NCBI RefSeq assembly: GCF_010015585.1
Contig: NW_022985072.1
Span: 1,254,438-1,318,437, forward strand
Reading direction: 5' to 3'
DNA: 64,000 nucleotides
Source: Eremomyces bilateralis CBS 781.70
Lineage: Eukaryota > Ascomycota > Dothideomycetes > Eremomycetales > Eremomycetaceae
Part shown: one piece after another, positions 11,660 through 23,349 of the stretch
How the letters are laid out: the number at the start of each line of letters is the position of its first letter
Numbering within the stretch: the first letter of the stretch is position 1
Notes under the pieces: generated by a model
What the model was told of the DNA's origin: nothing
Database searches by the model: none
Seen by the model: the letters and a program-made list of their open reading frames with translations, nothing else
Position numbers and translations under genes: made by a program

Positions 11660-14389
11660 ATTGAGAGGACAGTCTTAAGTTCCCCTGAGGAGCGAATGTG
11701 TCCTGAAGTAGGATGGCAAACTATCCTACAGAATAAAGGGAGACGCCTCAAGACAGCACAAGCCTCAAACAAAATGGCAATACAATTGAATGGAAACACA
11801 CGAGGTAAAGACCAAAGCCATCTAGATATCCTAAGCTAACTAATACAAGGGAGATTGGATTGAATTGCAAAAATGTCGAGAAGAAGATGAAAGAACCGGA
11901 AAAGGACTGGAAACGATTTTGGAAGACTCGACAGAAATGAAGATATGGCATGGCTTTTATCTTCATCCCAATATATGACACTCAGCGAGCTCGGTGGAGG
12001 ATGTGTATTATGACATATTGGTAAACCAACATGACCCAAATCATCCTCATGATCACTCGCCCAGGCCGACGCCTACTTGTGCCCGACTGATTGTAAAGGC
12101 TTTCTCCCCCAACTCCAAATACTCTTTACCGGATGTCTACACTCATGCATTGTCCTATGAACGATATCGAAGTCAGCGCTTCACCGATGTCACTGGACCT
12201 GATGCTCCGCCTTCATCGTAGGGCACACAAGGTACCACAGTCTGGCAGTGCATGATAAGCGCAGCCCTGTGAGACGAGATGCACAACATGCTGATGAGCA
12301 GGACGGCGAGAACGCTGGGTTTGTCGGTGAAAATCGCCGCGGACAGCCGTCTCACAAGCACATTGAGCCGATGGAGGTGAGTGACTACGTGATTGAACCG
12401 AGGAATTCTAGCTTTGCTGTGTGAGGATGGGAGGAACCAAATACGGCACCACCACGCTGAGAGCCGATACAAACCGCAAAGCCGCCTGCGAGCTTATCGT
12501 CAAGTATAAGTATTACGTGAATTATCAGATATTGATGCCGTATATGAGAAGGACGTCAGATAGTAACCGACGCCTAAGGTAACACAAATCATCCTATCGT
12601 GTCACCGACCTGTATCCCGTAGAAACATGGTTGGATGTTTATCCCACAACTGACAAGATGGAGCGGTTCACCGGTCTGGTGCGATATCCGGCGCCGCGGC
12701 GCATCGGCCTCCCGACTTCGGGGCCTTCGGGCTGGCCCGTCTTCCCCGCCTTGGGTCCTATGGTACCAGACCGAACCAAGTAAGGAATACCAACATCATG
12801 ACTGCACTGCTAAACCTTGAGACAAATCGAACCCCCTCGCAACAACGAAGCGGAATAATCACCAATCGACCCTGTGATTCACGCCCCAGAAACAGCTGAC
12901 CGTTCTAATCGGTTTCCTGATATGGTGCGAGCACACGACACATGACCTTGTGTTTGACAGTATCCGACATCGCACGCACAAGGCGCAGAAACCACAGGGT
13001 TCTGTCTACCTGGACTCCTCACCGGGAACGATGGCTGACGGGCCGAGATTAATTCCAATGGAGCACTGACAGGAAGCCATCTGGATTTGATCGACAGCTG
13101 GGGATCTGAGACGGGATTTCGCAGAATGTGAGAAATGCATGCAAAAGGCATGTCATCAGTATAGTACCTTAAATGCAACTCTGGATGTTCAACACTGACC
13201 AGCCTAGTTAGTGTACACCGACCTGGTCCATGTAGAACGTTAAATTTACTCTCATCCGGTTAACAGCTCATCAACGATGCTCAGTATGCGTCCTGGAGCC
13301 ACAGTTCCACGATACCTGCGCTTCTAGCGTTCGCCGCCTCGTAAGCGACTCGGAGCCTGGCACATATATGAGCTAGCACTTTGACCTGCTCGGCCCCGAA
13401 CTGTCTTTAGCAAGAGAAATAGCACCGGCCTTAGAGGTCTCGACAACTGACGTGTACCTACCTGTAACGATATATGGAAATAAAAACCTGCCTTGAAACT
13501 CCCAGTGAGAAGCAGTGTATCCCACAAACGGCTCACCATGAGTCACGAACCTGGATCGAACCCGGTCTGGGGAAAAGCATCCGCTACCCCAGACAAATCT
13601 TTGAGCGACGTTCTGCACGAAATGATTCGGTGAGTTTATGTAGGATGGCCTGTGAACACCCATCTCCGCCCCGGACTCTCTCGGGGGTGAAGCATCAAAG
13701 AGGACCTCGGTGACCTGACTGGATTCGCCCAGTCGGGTGAATTGCAATTGGAATTTATATACCCAGTTTACAAAACTCATATCAGTGGAAATAATCTGGG
13801 TACATGGTGTTGTGTTTATAACCACTCATTTCACAGTCCACCGGTCAAAAGTACAAAAGTAGAAAAGTACCGGTAGTACTTCGGAAAAGTCCAGGGGGTT
13901 ACCCAGGGTCTCGAGACTTATAGTTTTGCTCTTTTTCTGGACATTACCATACCTCATCTCGTTCTCTTTTGCTCTTCGGTACTCTTTTGACGCAATTCAA
14001 GCGGAGGTAGGCCTGGAAAGGTGTCACAAAGACTATTCAGGGCCTCGCGTGGTCGCGGGTTCGAGTCTGAGCATGCCTATTCACACTTCACCACGGCACC
14101 GTCCAGTTACACAGGTCTCCTCCTATTTTCGGCATCGAAGTCTTTGTTCCGAACACGTTGTATTCGGATATGACGCCATCGACGCCGGACACTAGATGCG
14201 TTGTAGATGCTACCGGTAAACGTCTTGGCCAGCCGGCCCTCGCGCCGGATTGTAGTAAACAGGGGGATCGGACATTCGCTGGCCCGGTAGTCAACAGGAC
14301 GAGATCCAACCCAGCGTAAATATCATACAAAATTTCGTCTAAGCAGCTCGTTGCCCCGATCAAATAAAATCAAACGCCGAGATATGCAT
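11660..14389. other. Gene-poor region with degenerate sequence
   Basis: About 2.7 kb without a convincing gene. A 150-codon frame at 13373-13825 (minus strand) shows no family signal. The small GC-rich inverted-repeat element is listed separately. Sequences resembling tRNA B boxes near 13560 and 14060 do not fold into a T arm. Confidence 0.5.
12665..12777. repeat. Short GC-rich element with terminal inverted repeats
   Basis: A 113-bp, very GC-rich segment in a less GC-rich setting. Its ends are inverted copies: GGTTCACCGGTCTGGTGC at the left, and the complement of GGTACCAGACCGAACC at the right, differing by a 2-base gap and a few substitutions. The interior has further short palindromes (GGCGCCGCGGCGC, CCCGACTTCGGGGCC). 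This is the build of a small non-autonomous repeat or of a strong foldback structure. I saw no clear target-site duplication and no second copy in the window. Confidence 0.45.
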
Positions 14390-15338
14390 CTATTTGTTCC
14401 TCCATAGGAACGTGTCTAACGAATCCCAGTGGTCCGAGTCCACGTAGCTGCACACTAGTTAGCAACGCCGTAGATCTCGCAGGGAGAGTCTGGGGAAATA
14501 CGCACATATACTGCATCGAGCTTCGCAAACTCGACTGCACCGTCTCCGGATGCCACCGGAAAACATACATCACAAACGCCCAACTCAAACTCGCAAACGC
14601 CGGCCACGCATTCTCCTTCACCCACTTCCTCTTCCCCTCATCCTTCACCAACCCCCACCCGCCCCGCCCCCCAGTCGCCAGCGTCTTCGGCCCGCCCGCC
14701 GGCTTGATCAGGAGCTTCGCGCTCGCCAGCATGACGCGGGCGAACACGTAGATGACGATCTGCTGGGAGACAGAGGACTGGTCGCCGCGACCGAAGACGG
14801 TGTAGCCGCCGATGAGGCCGGCCATGAAGGTGTCGAAGCGGCCTTCTTGGCCGCGGACGGAGCGGAAGAGGATCATGCAGAGTTTCCAGACAAGGGCGAA
14901 GAGGCCAAGATTGCGGGCGTGTTGGCGGGTGGCTTTGAGGACGAGGAGGAGGCGGTGACGGAGGCTGTCGGGGGTTAGCTTGGATGTTCTTTGGGATCCG
15001 GAGGGTTGCTGGGAGGTGTTGGGGATGGGGTGGACTTACGAGCCCTGTCGGAAGAGTAACATGATACTATTCGGGAAATTTGGTCAGCGCATGTCCTATC
15101 TATGCTCCTTCTATCCATACTGCGCAGTACTCACACTAAAGCATGCGGAAACCGCACTTTTGTTCCGTATATCACTCCGTTCCGGACTGCTTTCACTAGC
15201 GATAGGACATCATGATAAGCCGGATCCATCACGATCTTCGTCGCGACCGCCTGTAATATCGCCATCAGCACCATCCACGGCCATATTTCCCTTCTCTCGT
15301 TTCCATGTACATACCTCTAACCTCTTAACAGCCTCCAT
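14390..15338 (-). CDS. Peroxisomal membrane protein PMP24/PXMP4 (Tim17 superfamily)
   Basis: Five exons: 15338-15315, 15250-15135, 15066-15040, 14964-14506 and 14447-14390 (227 aa, near the ~212 aa of human PXMP4). Exon 3 is only 27 nt. The diagnostic blocks are VRNGVIYGTKVRFPHALV, RQGSLRHRL, KATRQHARNLGLFALVWKL, FMAGLIGGYTVFG, SSVSQQIVIYVFARV, and a C-terminal YVDSDHWDSLDTFLW. The last block appears only when the final intron (GTGCGT donor, CTAAC branch, CAG acceptor) is removed; reading through gives an unrelated tail. The family is a Tim17-like integral protein of the peroxisomal membrane of uncertain function. Several moderately hydrophobic helices are present. Confidence 0.92.
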
Positions 15339-16032
15339 CGTCACGAACGCCCTTCTCGTTGACACCTCTTCGCGCAAACGATACCGTCTCGAGTGGACCG
15401 AGGAATGACGTCTGCGGCACCGCTACCGCTGGGCAACACCGAGATATATCTACCGCCAGGAAGGAGCTCGTCGGATCGCACACGTTGCACCGGACTGCAT
15501 GGAAATAAACCGGCTGGAATAGGATCAACAGTCGTTTCGAAAATTGTATATGGGTTGCAAGGTCATAGGGAAAGGTTTTGGAGCGGCGAATCTAATCGAC
15601 GGTCAAATCCTGGATCTTCGGCAACTAGAATCTGGGGTTGTCACGGTCGGTGGTGAGGCGCCGAATGGTCCCGAGGCTGTTTGTCACATGCGAGGTGAGG
15701 GATGGGCGAACGGAGGGCGGGGTTTCGAATTAGGCAATGTGTTTATCATCCTGTGCTTCAGCTCATCTGGACTTCGGATTCGATAATAATTTCCATGGTA
15801 GATTTAGGGGATTGTTCCACATGTGATTGTATATTTCAGCCACTATTCATCGTGGTTACCGGTATTGTTTGACGACATTGTGCAAGATCTTATCTCTATT
15901 ATTGTGCCGCCACACCGTAGTGCAGTATCCCTAAAACGCCCGATATCAACGTCCATGTTGGACTCCCAAGAAATCCCCTCATGCATCCAAAACCTCATCA
16001 CTGATATGTCCATGCAAATCCTCGCCAACCGT
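15339..16032. other. Intergenic, no gene seen
   Basis: Between the 5' end of the PMP24-type gene and the 3' end of the ornithine carrier. Short frames only; the left part should carry the PMP24 promoter. Confidence 0.5.
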
Positions 16033-17111
16033 CTAGAACTCTATTATGTCGGCTTTTGAAGGAAAGCGCCGCGTCAATGCATCATGGATATAGAAAATAA
16101 TCGCCGACCCGGGAGCCGACCGCATCACCGTCAGCCCGCACCCTCGATACAACCCCTTCAACCCCTCCGCTTTCCAGAGCGCCTTCCCCACCGATGAGAA
16201 GGTCCTCCGCTGCCCCGGTAGCAGCGCGGTGAGATCCCCCGTCTGCATGCAGGACTTGATCGTGTCCGCTGGGTAGAAGATGAAATTGTAGCTCATCCCC
16301 GCCGCCGCGCCGGCCATCAGCTGCTGGTGGACCGGCAGCGCAGATCTCGGATCGGTGTTCCCGTTGTATTTCCGGAACCACATCGACACGCCTTCTTGGG
16401 CGCCGAACCACGCGGCCGAACCGCCGGTTTCTCGTAGTAGGGTACCTAGTTGGCCGTTCCAGAAGCCGAAGACGCCTTGGGATCGGTAGACGGTGGAGAT
16501 GGTGGTCAAGACTCCGGGGAGGCGGGTGGTCTTGGAGCTTTTGTCGCTGGGCATTTGCATTCGGCATTTTACCAGCTCGATCGGTGTGAGGAGTAAGGAG
16601 GTGAAGGCGCCGGATATGGCACCGCATGTTGCTTTCGTCGAGAGGGTGAGCTCGTCTTTCGTGGTGTTGTGGATGTAGGATGCGAAGAAGGTTTGTGCGA
16701 GATCGTACTGTGAACAATGAGTTAGCTGAGTAGAACACGCCTGTAATATCCGGGATTGCATACACTGAAGAACAAGCTGCTGTTTTCCACAGCTGCCCCA
16801 ACCATCGGAGCAGTCAACCCCCGATACAGACTGAGAAACCCATCTCGCCGAATTGACTGCTGAAAGCAATCCAACGGGCCTTTGTACTGTGGAGGCAGCG
16901 TATCCGGCTGTGCTTGCAATCGAACTTTCACCGTATCAAAAGGATATTCGAAGAGCTTCGCACACATCCCCGCTATCGATCCAAAGACGATCTCCTTCGT
17001 AGCCTTCTCGCTTCTCCCCGTCCAAGCCTTGTGTGTCATCGCATCGGTTGCCAGGGTGGGTTGGCCATGATGGGCACCCTCAGTCGAGACCTTGGTCCCG
17101 GAGTAACTCAT
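16033..17111 (-). CDS. ORT1: Mitochondrial ornithine carrier (ORT1/ARG11/arg-13 type)
   Basis: Two exons, 17111-16764 and 16707-16033 (340 aa); the intron has a GTATGC donor and a CTAACTC branch. Three mitochondrial-carrier repeats are visible through their signatures: [20 protein letters not shown] and [10 protein letters not shown], each followed by the G-x-x-G-x-Y/W-x-G type half ([42 protein letters not shown]). The [17 protein letters not shown] and [10 protein letters not shown] stretches are typical of the ornithine/basic amino-acid subgroup (yeast Ort1, Neurospora arg-13). Role: exchange of ornithine made in the matrix for cytosolic protons or basic amino acids in arginine synthesis, in the inner membrane. 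The third signature ends in Ser-Cys rather than a basic residue at the usual R/K position, which is known in this subgroup. Confidence 0.9.
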
Positions 17112-17743
17112 CAACGTAGGTAATACACTCCAGAGACTGGAGGAGGATATCGTGTATGTCAGGAAGAAAATTGGCTCATCGTTAAACAGGTCGAAGGGGA
17201 TGGGGAGAGGGGGGGGAGTGGACGGTCGAGGGGGAGATTCGGAGGATTCACCGCTCCTTATCAGATCAAAAATCCGAGGGGCAGAGAATCTTTCCTGTTA
17301 TCACTACGGAGCCGGCGGCGGATCTAGCCAAGCGAACGTTTCGTGCATGTGGGAGTGGATCCAAAACACGCGTGTTGTGGCGGTTTGATTTGCAGACGAG
17401 AATAAGACCGACGACGGGGGCGTGGCAGGACGGAGGGGTGCAGAAATTAGCTGGAAAAATTGGGTGGGTTGGGCAATTGGAAGAGGAACCCCATGACGGA
17501 AGCGGGCATATTCGCGTTGATATTGCAAGGGTAAGATCAGATTATTCGGAGCATATCCCTTCCGACTCGCTCCAGACCTGCGAGATCGGAATCTTGGTAG
17601 TGTTTCCATCGAATAACCAAACAAAGAGATCAAGCTGGCTTTTAAGACAGACATAATCCATAGCTCAATTCCTACGACGACATCGGACGCGCTATTTTTG
17701 ACGTGAATCACTAAGCCCGCATTGCATTAATCACGCATGCACG
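17112..17743. other. Divergent intergenic region
   Basis: Lies between divergently transcribed ORT1 and the G-patch gene, so it should contain both promoters. One ACGCGT occurs at 17368-17373. No other site was recognised. Confidence 0.5.
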
Positions 17744-18707
17744 ATGGCGGAAGAGGAGGACGACTACATGACCATGTTGGTTGAAGATCCGACGGTCAAG
17801 CCCAAGGAGACCTCGATCCAGCGACGCGCCAGGAAGCAAAAAGAGGTATGTCAACCTGCGTGCATAATCAGCTACCCCCGCTCACCAGCTAAAGGGAACC
17901 TAGTCCGAGCAAAAAGGCCGCACGAAATCCAAGAAAGAACTCGAGGCTGAAGCCGAAGCCGCCCGCGATGCAGCGCTCAACACCGCCCTCGACCCCTCCA
18001 ACAAAGGCTTCCAGATGATGGCGAAGCTCGGCTTCAAGCCCGGGACAGCGTTGGGGAAGGCCAGCGATGCGAGGACAGAGCCGATTCAAGTGGCGTTAAA
18101 GGAGGACCGAGGCGGGATCGGGCATCTGAATGCGAGGAAGCGAAAGTTTCGTACGGAGGCGGGAGAGGAGAATCTGGCGAAGCTGGCGAAGATGGATCCG
18201 GAGGCGTATCGGGAGCGGATCAGACTGGAGCGGGAGCAGAAGCGGTTCGAGGGCCAGCTGCATGCGGCGCAAAAGGTCGCGGAGCAGTTTGCGGAGTCGG
18301 AAGAGGAAGCAGAGAGAGCAACGGGGGCTACGAACGCTGAGTCAAAGCCTTTAACGTCGATCAACGTTCTTTGGCGCGGGCTCGTCCGCGACAGGTTAGA
18401 GAAGGAGCGCGAAAAGCAGTTGAGGTTGGAGATGCAGGCGAGAACGCTTGACGATCCGGAACACGACTCGGATGAGGAGGATTTGGGTCCTGGCAAGGGT
18501 CCCTCGGAGGAGGCTATAACATTCCAGGAGCTAGATGAGGAGGACCCAGAATTGAATGATTTCGAAGCCATGACGGTGGATGAGCAGTTGGAGAAGGTGG
18601 TGGAGCATTTGAGAAAAGAGAGGCAGTATTGCTTCTACTGTAAATATCAATATCCGGACCCCGAGATGGATGGGTGTCCAGGACTGACTGAGGAGGACCA
18701 CGACTGA
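17744..18707 (+). CDS. G-patch protein of the GPATCH11 (CCDC75) family
   Basis: Two exons, 17744-17845 and 17904-18707 (301 aa); GTATGT donor, TAG acceptor. The start is the first ATG, giving an acidic MAEEEDDYMTMLVED leader like the family's. A G-patch lies at about residues 72-125 (GFQMMAKLGFKPGTALGK, then EDRGGIGHLNARKRK). A long charged coiled-coil-like middle follows. The C-terminal ~50 residues match the DUF4187 module, with QYCFYCKYQYPDPEMDGCPG containing paired cysteines. In the family the G-patch activates DEAH-box helicases; GPATCH11 has been linked to splicing and chromatin. The ORC3 gene follows 258 bp downstream on the same strand. Confidence 0.9.
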
Positions 18708-18938
18708 GAATAAAATCCACTTCAAGTCATCTTAATACGTAACCACAGGCAATGTACAAGAGAAATATCCCGTTTGATAATTGAATCGGAAATCGTCCTT
18801 GCCCTCACATGAAATCAATGTATCTGGCGTAGACAACCATCCTTGCCTTCTGATTGGTTCACCGTCACCGATATCTCGACGTCGAACTTTCTCTCCCTTG
18901 ACCTCCTTTTCAGACAGATACCCTTTGTCAGTCATCGA

Positions 18939-18954
18939 ACGCGTTTCTACGCGT
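18939..18954. promoter_or_regulatory. Two MluI cell-cycle boxes (MCB) before ORC3
   Basis: Two ACGCGT hexamers, 18939-18944 and 18949-18954, lie 10 bp apart and end 10 bp before the ORC3 ATG. ACGCGT is the site bound by the MBF factor (Mbp1/Swi6, Cdc10 family) at G1/S genes in fungi. A pair at a replication gene is suggestive, but the position is probably within the transcript leader. Confidence 0.5.
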
Positions 18955-18964
18955 CATATCATCC

Positions 18965-21237
18965 ATGGAGCACGAGAAAGTCTACCTCTTCCAAGGAGAG
19001 CACGCAGCAGACGTGTCCGACGACGATGATGATGGTCTCTTGCTCGGAGACTCCATCCCGCTTCGCGAGCAAGCCTTCCAGGAATGCTGGCAGAAGTATC
19101 AAAGATGCATTGACGTCGGTAACAGCGTTCGGTCTTTTTTTATCTGCATACTAACGTTGTTCAGACCATCTTGGAGAACAAGAATCAATCCGTCTTAGAC
19201 GACGTCATATCCTTCGTCTCCTCATCCCTGGAAGAATCAGCGACGGACCAAATTCCCGCCGCGTTCGTGGTAGCAGGAGCGGGTGTCTCTTCCCAGAAAC
19301 AGTTCTTTAAGAGTTTGTCGGATCAGCTATCTCACCCAAAGAGCTATCATCTCGTCTCCGTGTCCGCCGGCAGTAGCCCGAACCTCAAGGCGTTCTTGAA
19401 ACGGATTATCACCGACGTCACCTCCAGTGCGGACGATTATGCCAATGGGGACGAGGTTGAGGTCTTCTCCGGACGAGATGTTTCCCTTTTAAACTATGAT
19501 TTGCGGATCATGCATGATTGGGCGAAGCGGAATGAGAAAGAATGCATCCTGGTGGCGTTTGAGGACAGCGAGGCGTTCGATTCTTCGCTATTATCCGATA
19601 TCATTGATCTCTTCAGGTATATTATATTGTGGGAGCACTTAAGTCAAAACTTACGCAATGTAGCTCGTGGTCTGATAGACAATCCTTCGCAATCCTCTTC
19701 GGCATCGCGACGACTGCCGAGAGCTTCTGTGACAAACTCCCTTTCTCCGCAACGCAGGCTCTAGACGCTCGAGTGTTCGAGCTCATCAAGCCTCAAGCCC
19801 TAATCGAAGAGTTTGTTGGAGCTATCATTGATCGAGATGATATTTTACCAAAGCTAGGGCCGGGAGTGTTGGGAACGTTAGTTAGCTGGCAAGCACAGCA
19901 TACCTTCAGCATCCAGATTATCTTCGATGCGTTCAGGGTAAGATCAGACCCTGGCTTTGTGGATGAGAACTAACAATAAGGAAATAGTTCTCCTGCTTGT
20001 CGCACTTCATGGCAAACCCCTTGAGCGCCCTGTGTAGAGCAGATCTAACCCCCTCCGACCTCTCGAAGGATCATTTCGATGCGTTGCGCAATGTTTCCTC
20101 TTTTCGAAGGTATGTGGCTAAGCCCTATCTAGCTGAAGAAATTCTAACGATCTAGGCTTGTCGAAGCCTTGCTAGAACAACGAGAAGTCTTGCCCGCGAA
20201 GGCCCTCCTCAAATCAAATACGACGTTGTTCGAGCACGCTCGTGAAGGGGTGAAGGAAAGTTGCTATGCGCTATCTCAAATTGGTCTTGCGACGAAAGCC
20301 ATATTCTCCCTTCAAACTTGTCTCAACAAGTCTCACCATCGAACTCTATCATCTTTGTACATCGATGCTCTGGGCAGCGACTTCGCCAGTTCACCCTTCG
20401 TGAGGGAACTACTGTTGACCATCAAGAAGTTGTCATCAAGCGCTGCAATGCCAGTCTTGGAGAGCGTCTCTGTGATAATCGCGCAGATGGAGGACGAAGG
20501 CCTCCAAACTGCGCACGAATCCCTTCTCACGTTCGTCACGGATGCCAGCGGATCTTCCAAGCCGCTGCGGAGCGAGTTTAGCATTACCGGTGAGACACTC
20601 AGGATCTCCGTCGTTTCACGACGAGCGGGTATACATTCGCAAAAGTCGACGTTGTCGGATGAAGAGTCGAATTATTCCAAACTTCTGCTGGCTTTCCACA
20701 ACGCCGTGCACCAGTACCTTGAAAGTGTTTTCGTTGACCCCAAATTACTCTCCTTTGCGGAGGTTATCATGTTCGACTATCGTGCCATGCACCGGGCAGC
20801 TTTCATGCCTCGAACAAGGCAGGTCATCGATCGAGCGCTGGCGTCGCCGTATGACTATCTGAATTGCGAGTGTTGTCAAGATACGCAGGTAGGTACCTTT
20901 GGGTCTATTGTATCGACAATGGTTAACCCCCTACAGACAGCATTGAGTTCAACTCAACCTGACACCTCGATCTTGTATCGACTGTGCCTCGAGTCAGGGC
21001 AACTAATTAACATGGCAGATTTACTCTCTGCATTTGAGAACGTCAAGGGCGACAATGAAGGAGATGACAAAGATACAAGGTATGTCCAGGACTGCCTCAC
21101 CACCTACACGGTGTTGCTAACGGACTCGAAGCGCGTCATTTCAACAGGCCCTAGCAGAGCTCCTGTACCTGGGCATTGTCAAAGGCACACGTAAACGAGT
21201 GGACCACATCGCACGGGGAGTTTGGAACGGGCTTTGA
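18965..21237 (+). CDS. ORC3: Origin recognition complex subunit 3
   Basis: Seven exons: 18965-19114, 19165-19616, 19664-19937, 19988-20109, 20156-20888, 20937-21079 and 21132-21237 (659 aa). The N-terminal half is the Orc3 ATPase-like domain without a Walker A motif: AAFVVAGAGVSSQKQFFKSL, ILVAFEDSEAFDSSLLSDII, and SWSDRQSFAILFGIATTAESF. The C-terminal half contains the family blocks AFMPRTRQVIDRAL, YDYLNCECC, LYRLCLESGQLINMADL and, after the last intron, SFQQALAELLYLGIVKGTRK with DHIARGVW, the winged-helix end of Orc3. The protein is part of the complex that marks replication origins. Exon 1 needs a weak GTCGGT donor; the next better GT would break frame. The 48-nt intron 20889-20936 is a multiple of three, so retention would not break the frame. 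Confidence 0.93.
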
Positions 21238-21292
21238 GCACGCAGCATCGTGCCAATGTCCTAGTCGAACAGATCTTTCTTCCCAAGCCGGC

Positions 21293-22044
21293 TCACTCCA
21301 CCTTCGGCACCTGTCTCGGCGTCAGATCACATAGCTCCCCGCAATTCCCACACGTCCTCGCCTCCGTATCCTGCGCAAAATCATTAATTGCATCCTTCAA
21401 CTGCGTCCCTAGATCCACGCAATGGAACGCTTTCTCATGCACCCGCTCCCCGCAGCCCTGACAATACCAGCGCAGCCGGTCGATCGATTCCGCGGGCCGC
21501 TTCTGCTCGATCACAATCCCCACCGTGTCGGCGAAGCGGACAGGATTGTGCGGCACGTGGGGCGGCAGCAGGAACATGTCGCCTTCGCGGATGGGGATGT
21601 CGCGGAACTGGCCGTCGTCAACGGTGCGGAGGAGCATGTCGCCCTTGTACTGGTAGAACCATTCCGGGGTTTCGTTGACGTGGTAGTCGGAACGAGCGTT
21701 GGGCCCTCCGATAATCTGAGGGCGAGATAGGGTTAACGCCTCCGCTCGGGAATGGGCCGGGTGGGATCGACCTACCATGACGGTGATGTGCTCGTCATAT
21801 ACGCAATAGTTATTTACAGGGGGTTTCAGCAGGTTCGAGTTTTCTTTCAACCTGTGCGTTGTTAGGAGTCTCATCGCATAACAAGAAAGAGGTTCGGCCA
21901 CCATTTCGGGATGTTCATTGGGGGCGCTAACGATGCTCGTGGCTCACTGGAGGCGAACCATCTTCGTGATAGGTTCGAGCACACTATAGCTGGGCTCGAC
22001 GGCTTCCTGACCCTCGATGATAATAGTAGAGCAGCCCTTTGCAT
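21293..22044 (-). CDS. BNA1: 3-hydroxyanthranilate 3,4-dioxygenase
   Basis: Three exons: 22044-21902, 21851-21776 and 21715-21293 (213 aa). It converts 3-hydroxyanthranilate to the quinolinate precursor in the kynurenine route to NAD. The cupin core is clear: PPVNNYCVYDEHITVM, IIGGPNARSDYHVNETPEWF, YQYKGDMLLR, PIREGDMFLLPPHVPHNPVRF, where His and Glu residues bind the catalytic iron. The C-terminal WYCQGC and TCGNCG pairs form the second metal site of fungal and bacterial enzymes. The start is uncertain. Homologs begin MLAPP...PKW; here LAPPMNIPKW is kept but its Met is Ser, so translation probably starts upstream at 22044, giving a 42-residue basic leader. Starting at 21918 gives a shortened 171-aa form. 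Confidence 0.88.
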
Positions 22045-22056
22045 TCTTCGGTTCAA

Positions 22057-23349
22057 ATGTTATCAAATATAAGCCGACCAAATTCTCATTAAACTTTAGA
22101 TGATGGTATCAAGTGTGAGTCGATGGGCCTGAACAGAGTAGCTCCAGCTATGTCCACTTGGTCGTCGCGACAGCAGGGCTGAGATCAACAGGGGTTTGGC
22201 TTGGCAAACACCTTCAAATATCATCCAACGCGCCACTTCAATAAAATAATTAACTTAGCTAAGTTCGTTATTAGTTACTGTTTGTCGGAAATCCGCGGCT
22301 ATTACTTAGTCACCGCACCTTGTAGATTACATAAGATTACATAAGTCTGGGTATATATACCCGTCACGGTAAACTATGTACTTCTGTCGCACGTGACGTG
22401 CTAAGTGGTTGGAAGGCAAAATAGTTTGATGAGCAAGCAGCAGAGTTGTATTGTTTTAAGTTCTAGGTATCTGAAAATTGCGTTCAAGTTGCGTGTTCTT
22501 ATGTCAATGCCTGGTCCCCTGACCCTCCAGATATATGAGATTCGTGGCAAGTTTATGAATGCAGTTTGTAGCCTCGAGTCCCTTAGATGAAACCTTGGTC
22601 TGCGACAACTTCTGACCGAATACAAGCATCTCACTACCTCTGACAGGTTACCAATTGTTTCCGTGATTGATTGACACGCCAAAACGATCAACACAAGACA
22701 ACAGCTTCGAAGGAAGATAGGAGACGCTTTCAACAGTATCACCGGAATATTTGGAGGGGGGCCTTAGGACCAAAGAAGAACCAAGGGATGGACAGTTGAC
22801 AGCGATGTCCTAGACGCAGTGCTTGACTTTCCGGAAGCATCTAAGAGATTCACATCAAGGGCTCCAAAACGGCCTCAAATCAGGGGTCGCAGACAAGGTG
22901 ATCACAGTAGGCCTTAACGAGGCAAAAACTTCATGTATGAAGCGGTACAGTGTAAATGTAAATTAGCTTAGAAAGGGTAGACCTCAGTGGTGGTAGCCTG
23001 CGTATCCCACGTGAGAGGTCAGGGCATCCATAAATGAATCAACATCAACAACGACTGTACCTAACCGTTTGCGCCACAATACCTCAATCTTTGTACCCTA
23101 GGTCGTTGTTTTTGGAAGGAATGGGAGTTCTTCTATGTATATCGTCATGTTCATCATATAGCACACTGCTTGGCGGATCGTATTCTTGGCTTCCACATTT
23201 GTGCAAACCGTACTTTGTGGTCAGTTTGCTCAAAGTTACGGCTGTCCAGACTTATCGGAAGTCCGGGGAGCATGTAGTCTATATCCTTTCTCCTGCTACA
23301 TGCGAAACTCTCTTAGTATAGGAAGCCAGTCAGCCCTCTTTATCGTATA
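22057..23349. other. Intergenic, no gene seen
   Basis: About 1.3 kb with short frames only. Start of the gene-poor, repeat-bearing stretch that runs to about 35 kb. A direct repeat of GATTACATAA occurs near 22327-22346. Confidence 0.5.

Noticed and set aside
13373-13825. 150-codon minus-strand ORF, with a GGTTCGATCC stretch inside
   Set aside because: No domain, no conserved pattern, not clearly ATG-led by a promoter, and it lies in degenerate gene-poor sequence; the tRNA-like stretch does not fold.
14030-14085. GGTTCGAGTC resembling a tRNA B box
   Set aside because: The flanking bases cannot pair into a T stem and no A box or acceptor stem lies at the right distance.
1675-17373. Other ACGCGT hexamers (for example 1675 and 17368)
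   Set aside because: Not next to S-phase genes; the hexamer's total count in the window is about what chance predicts.
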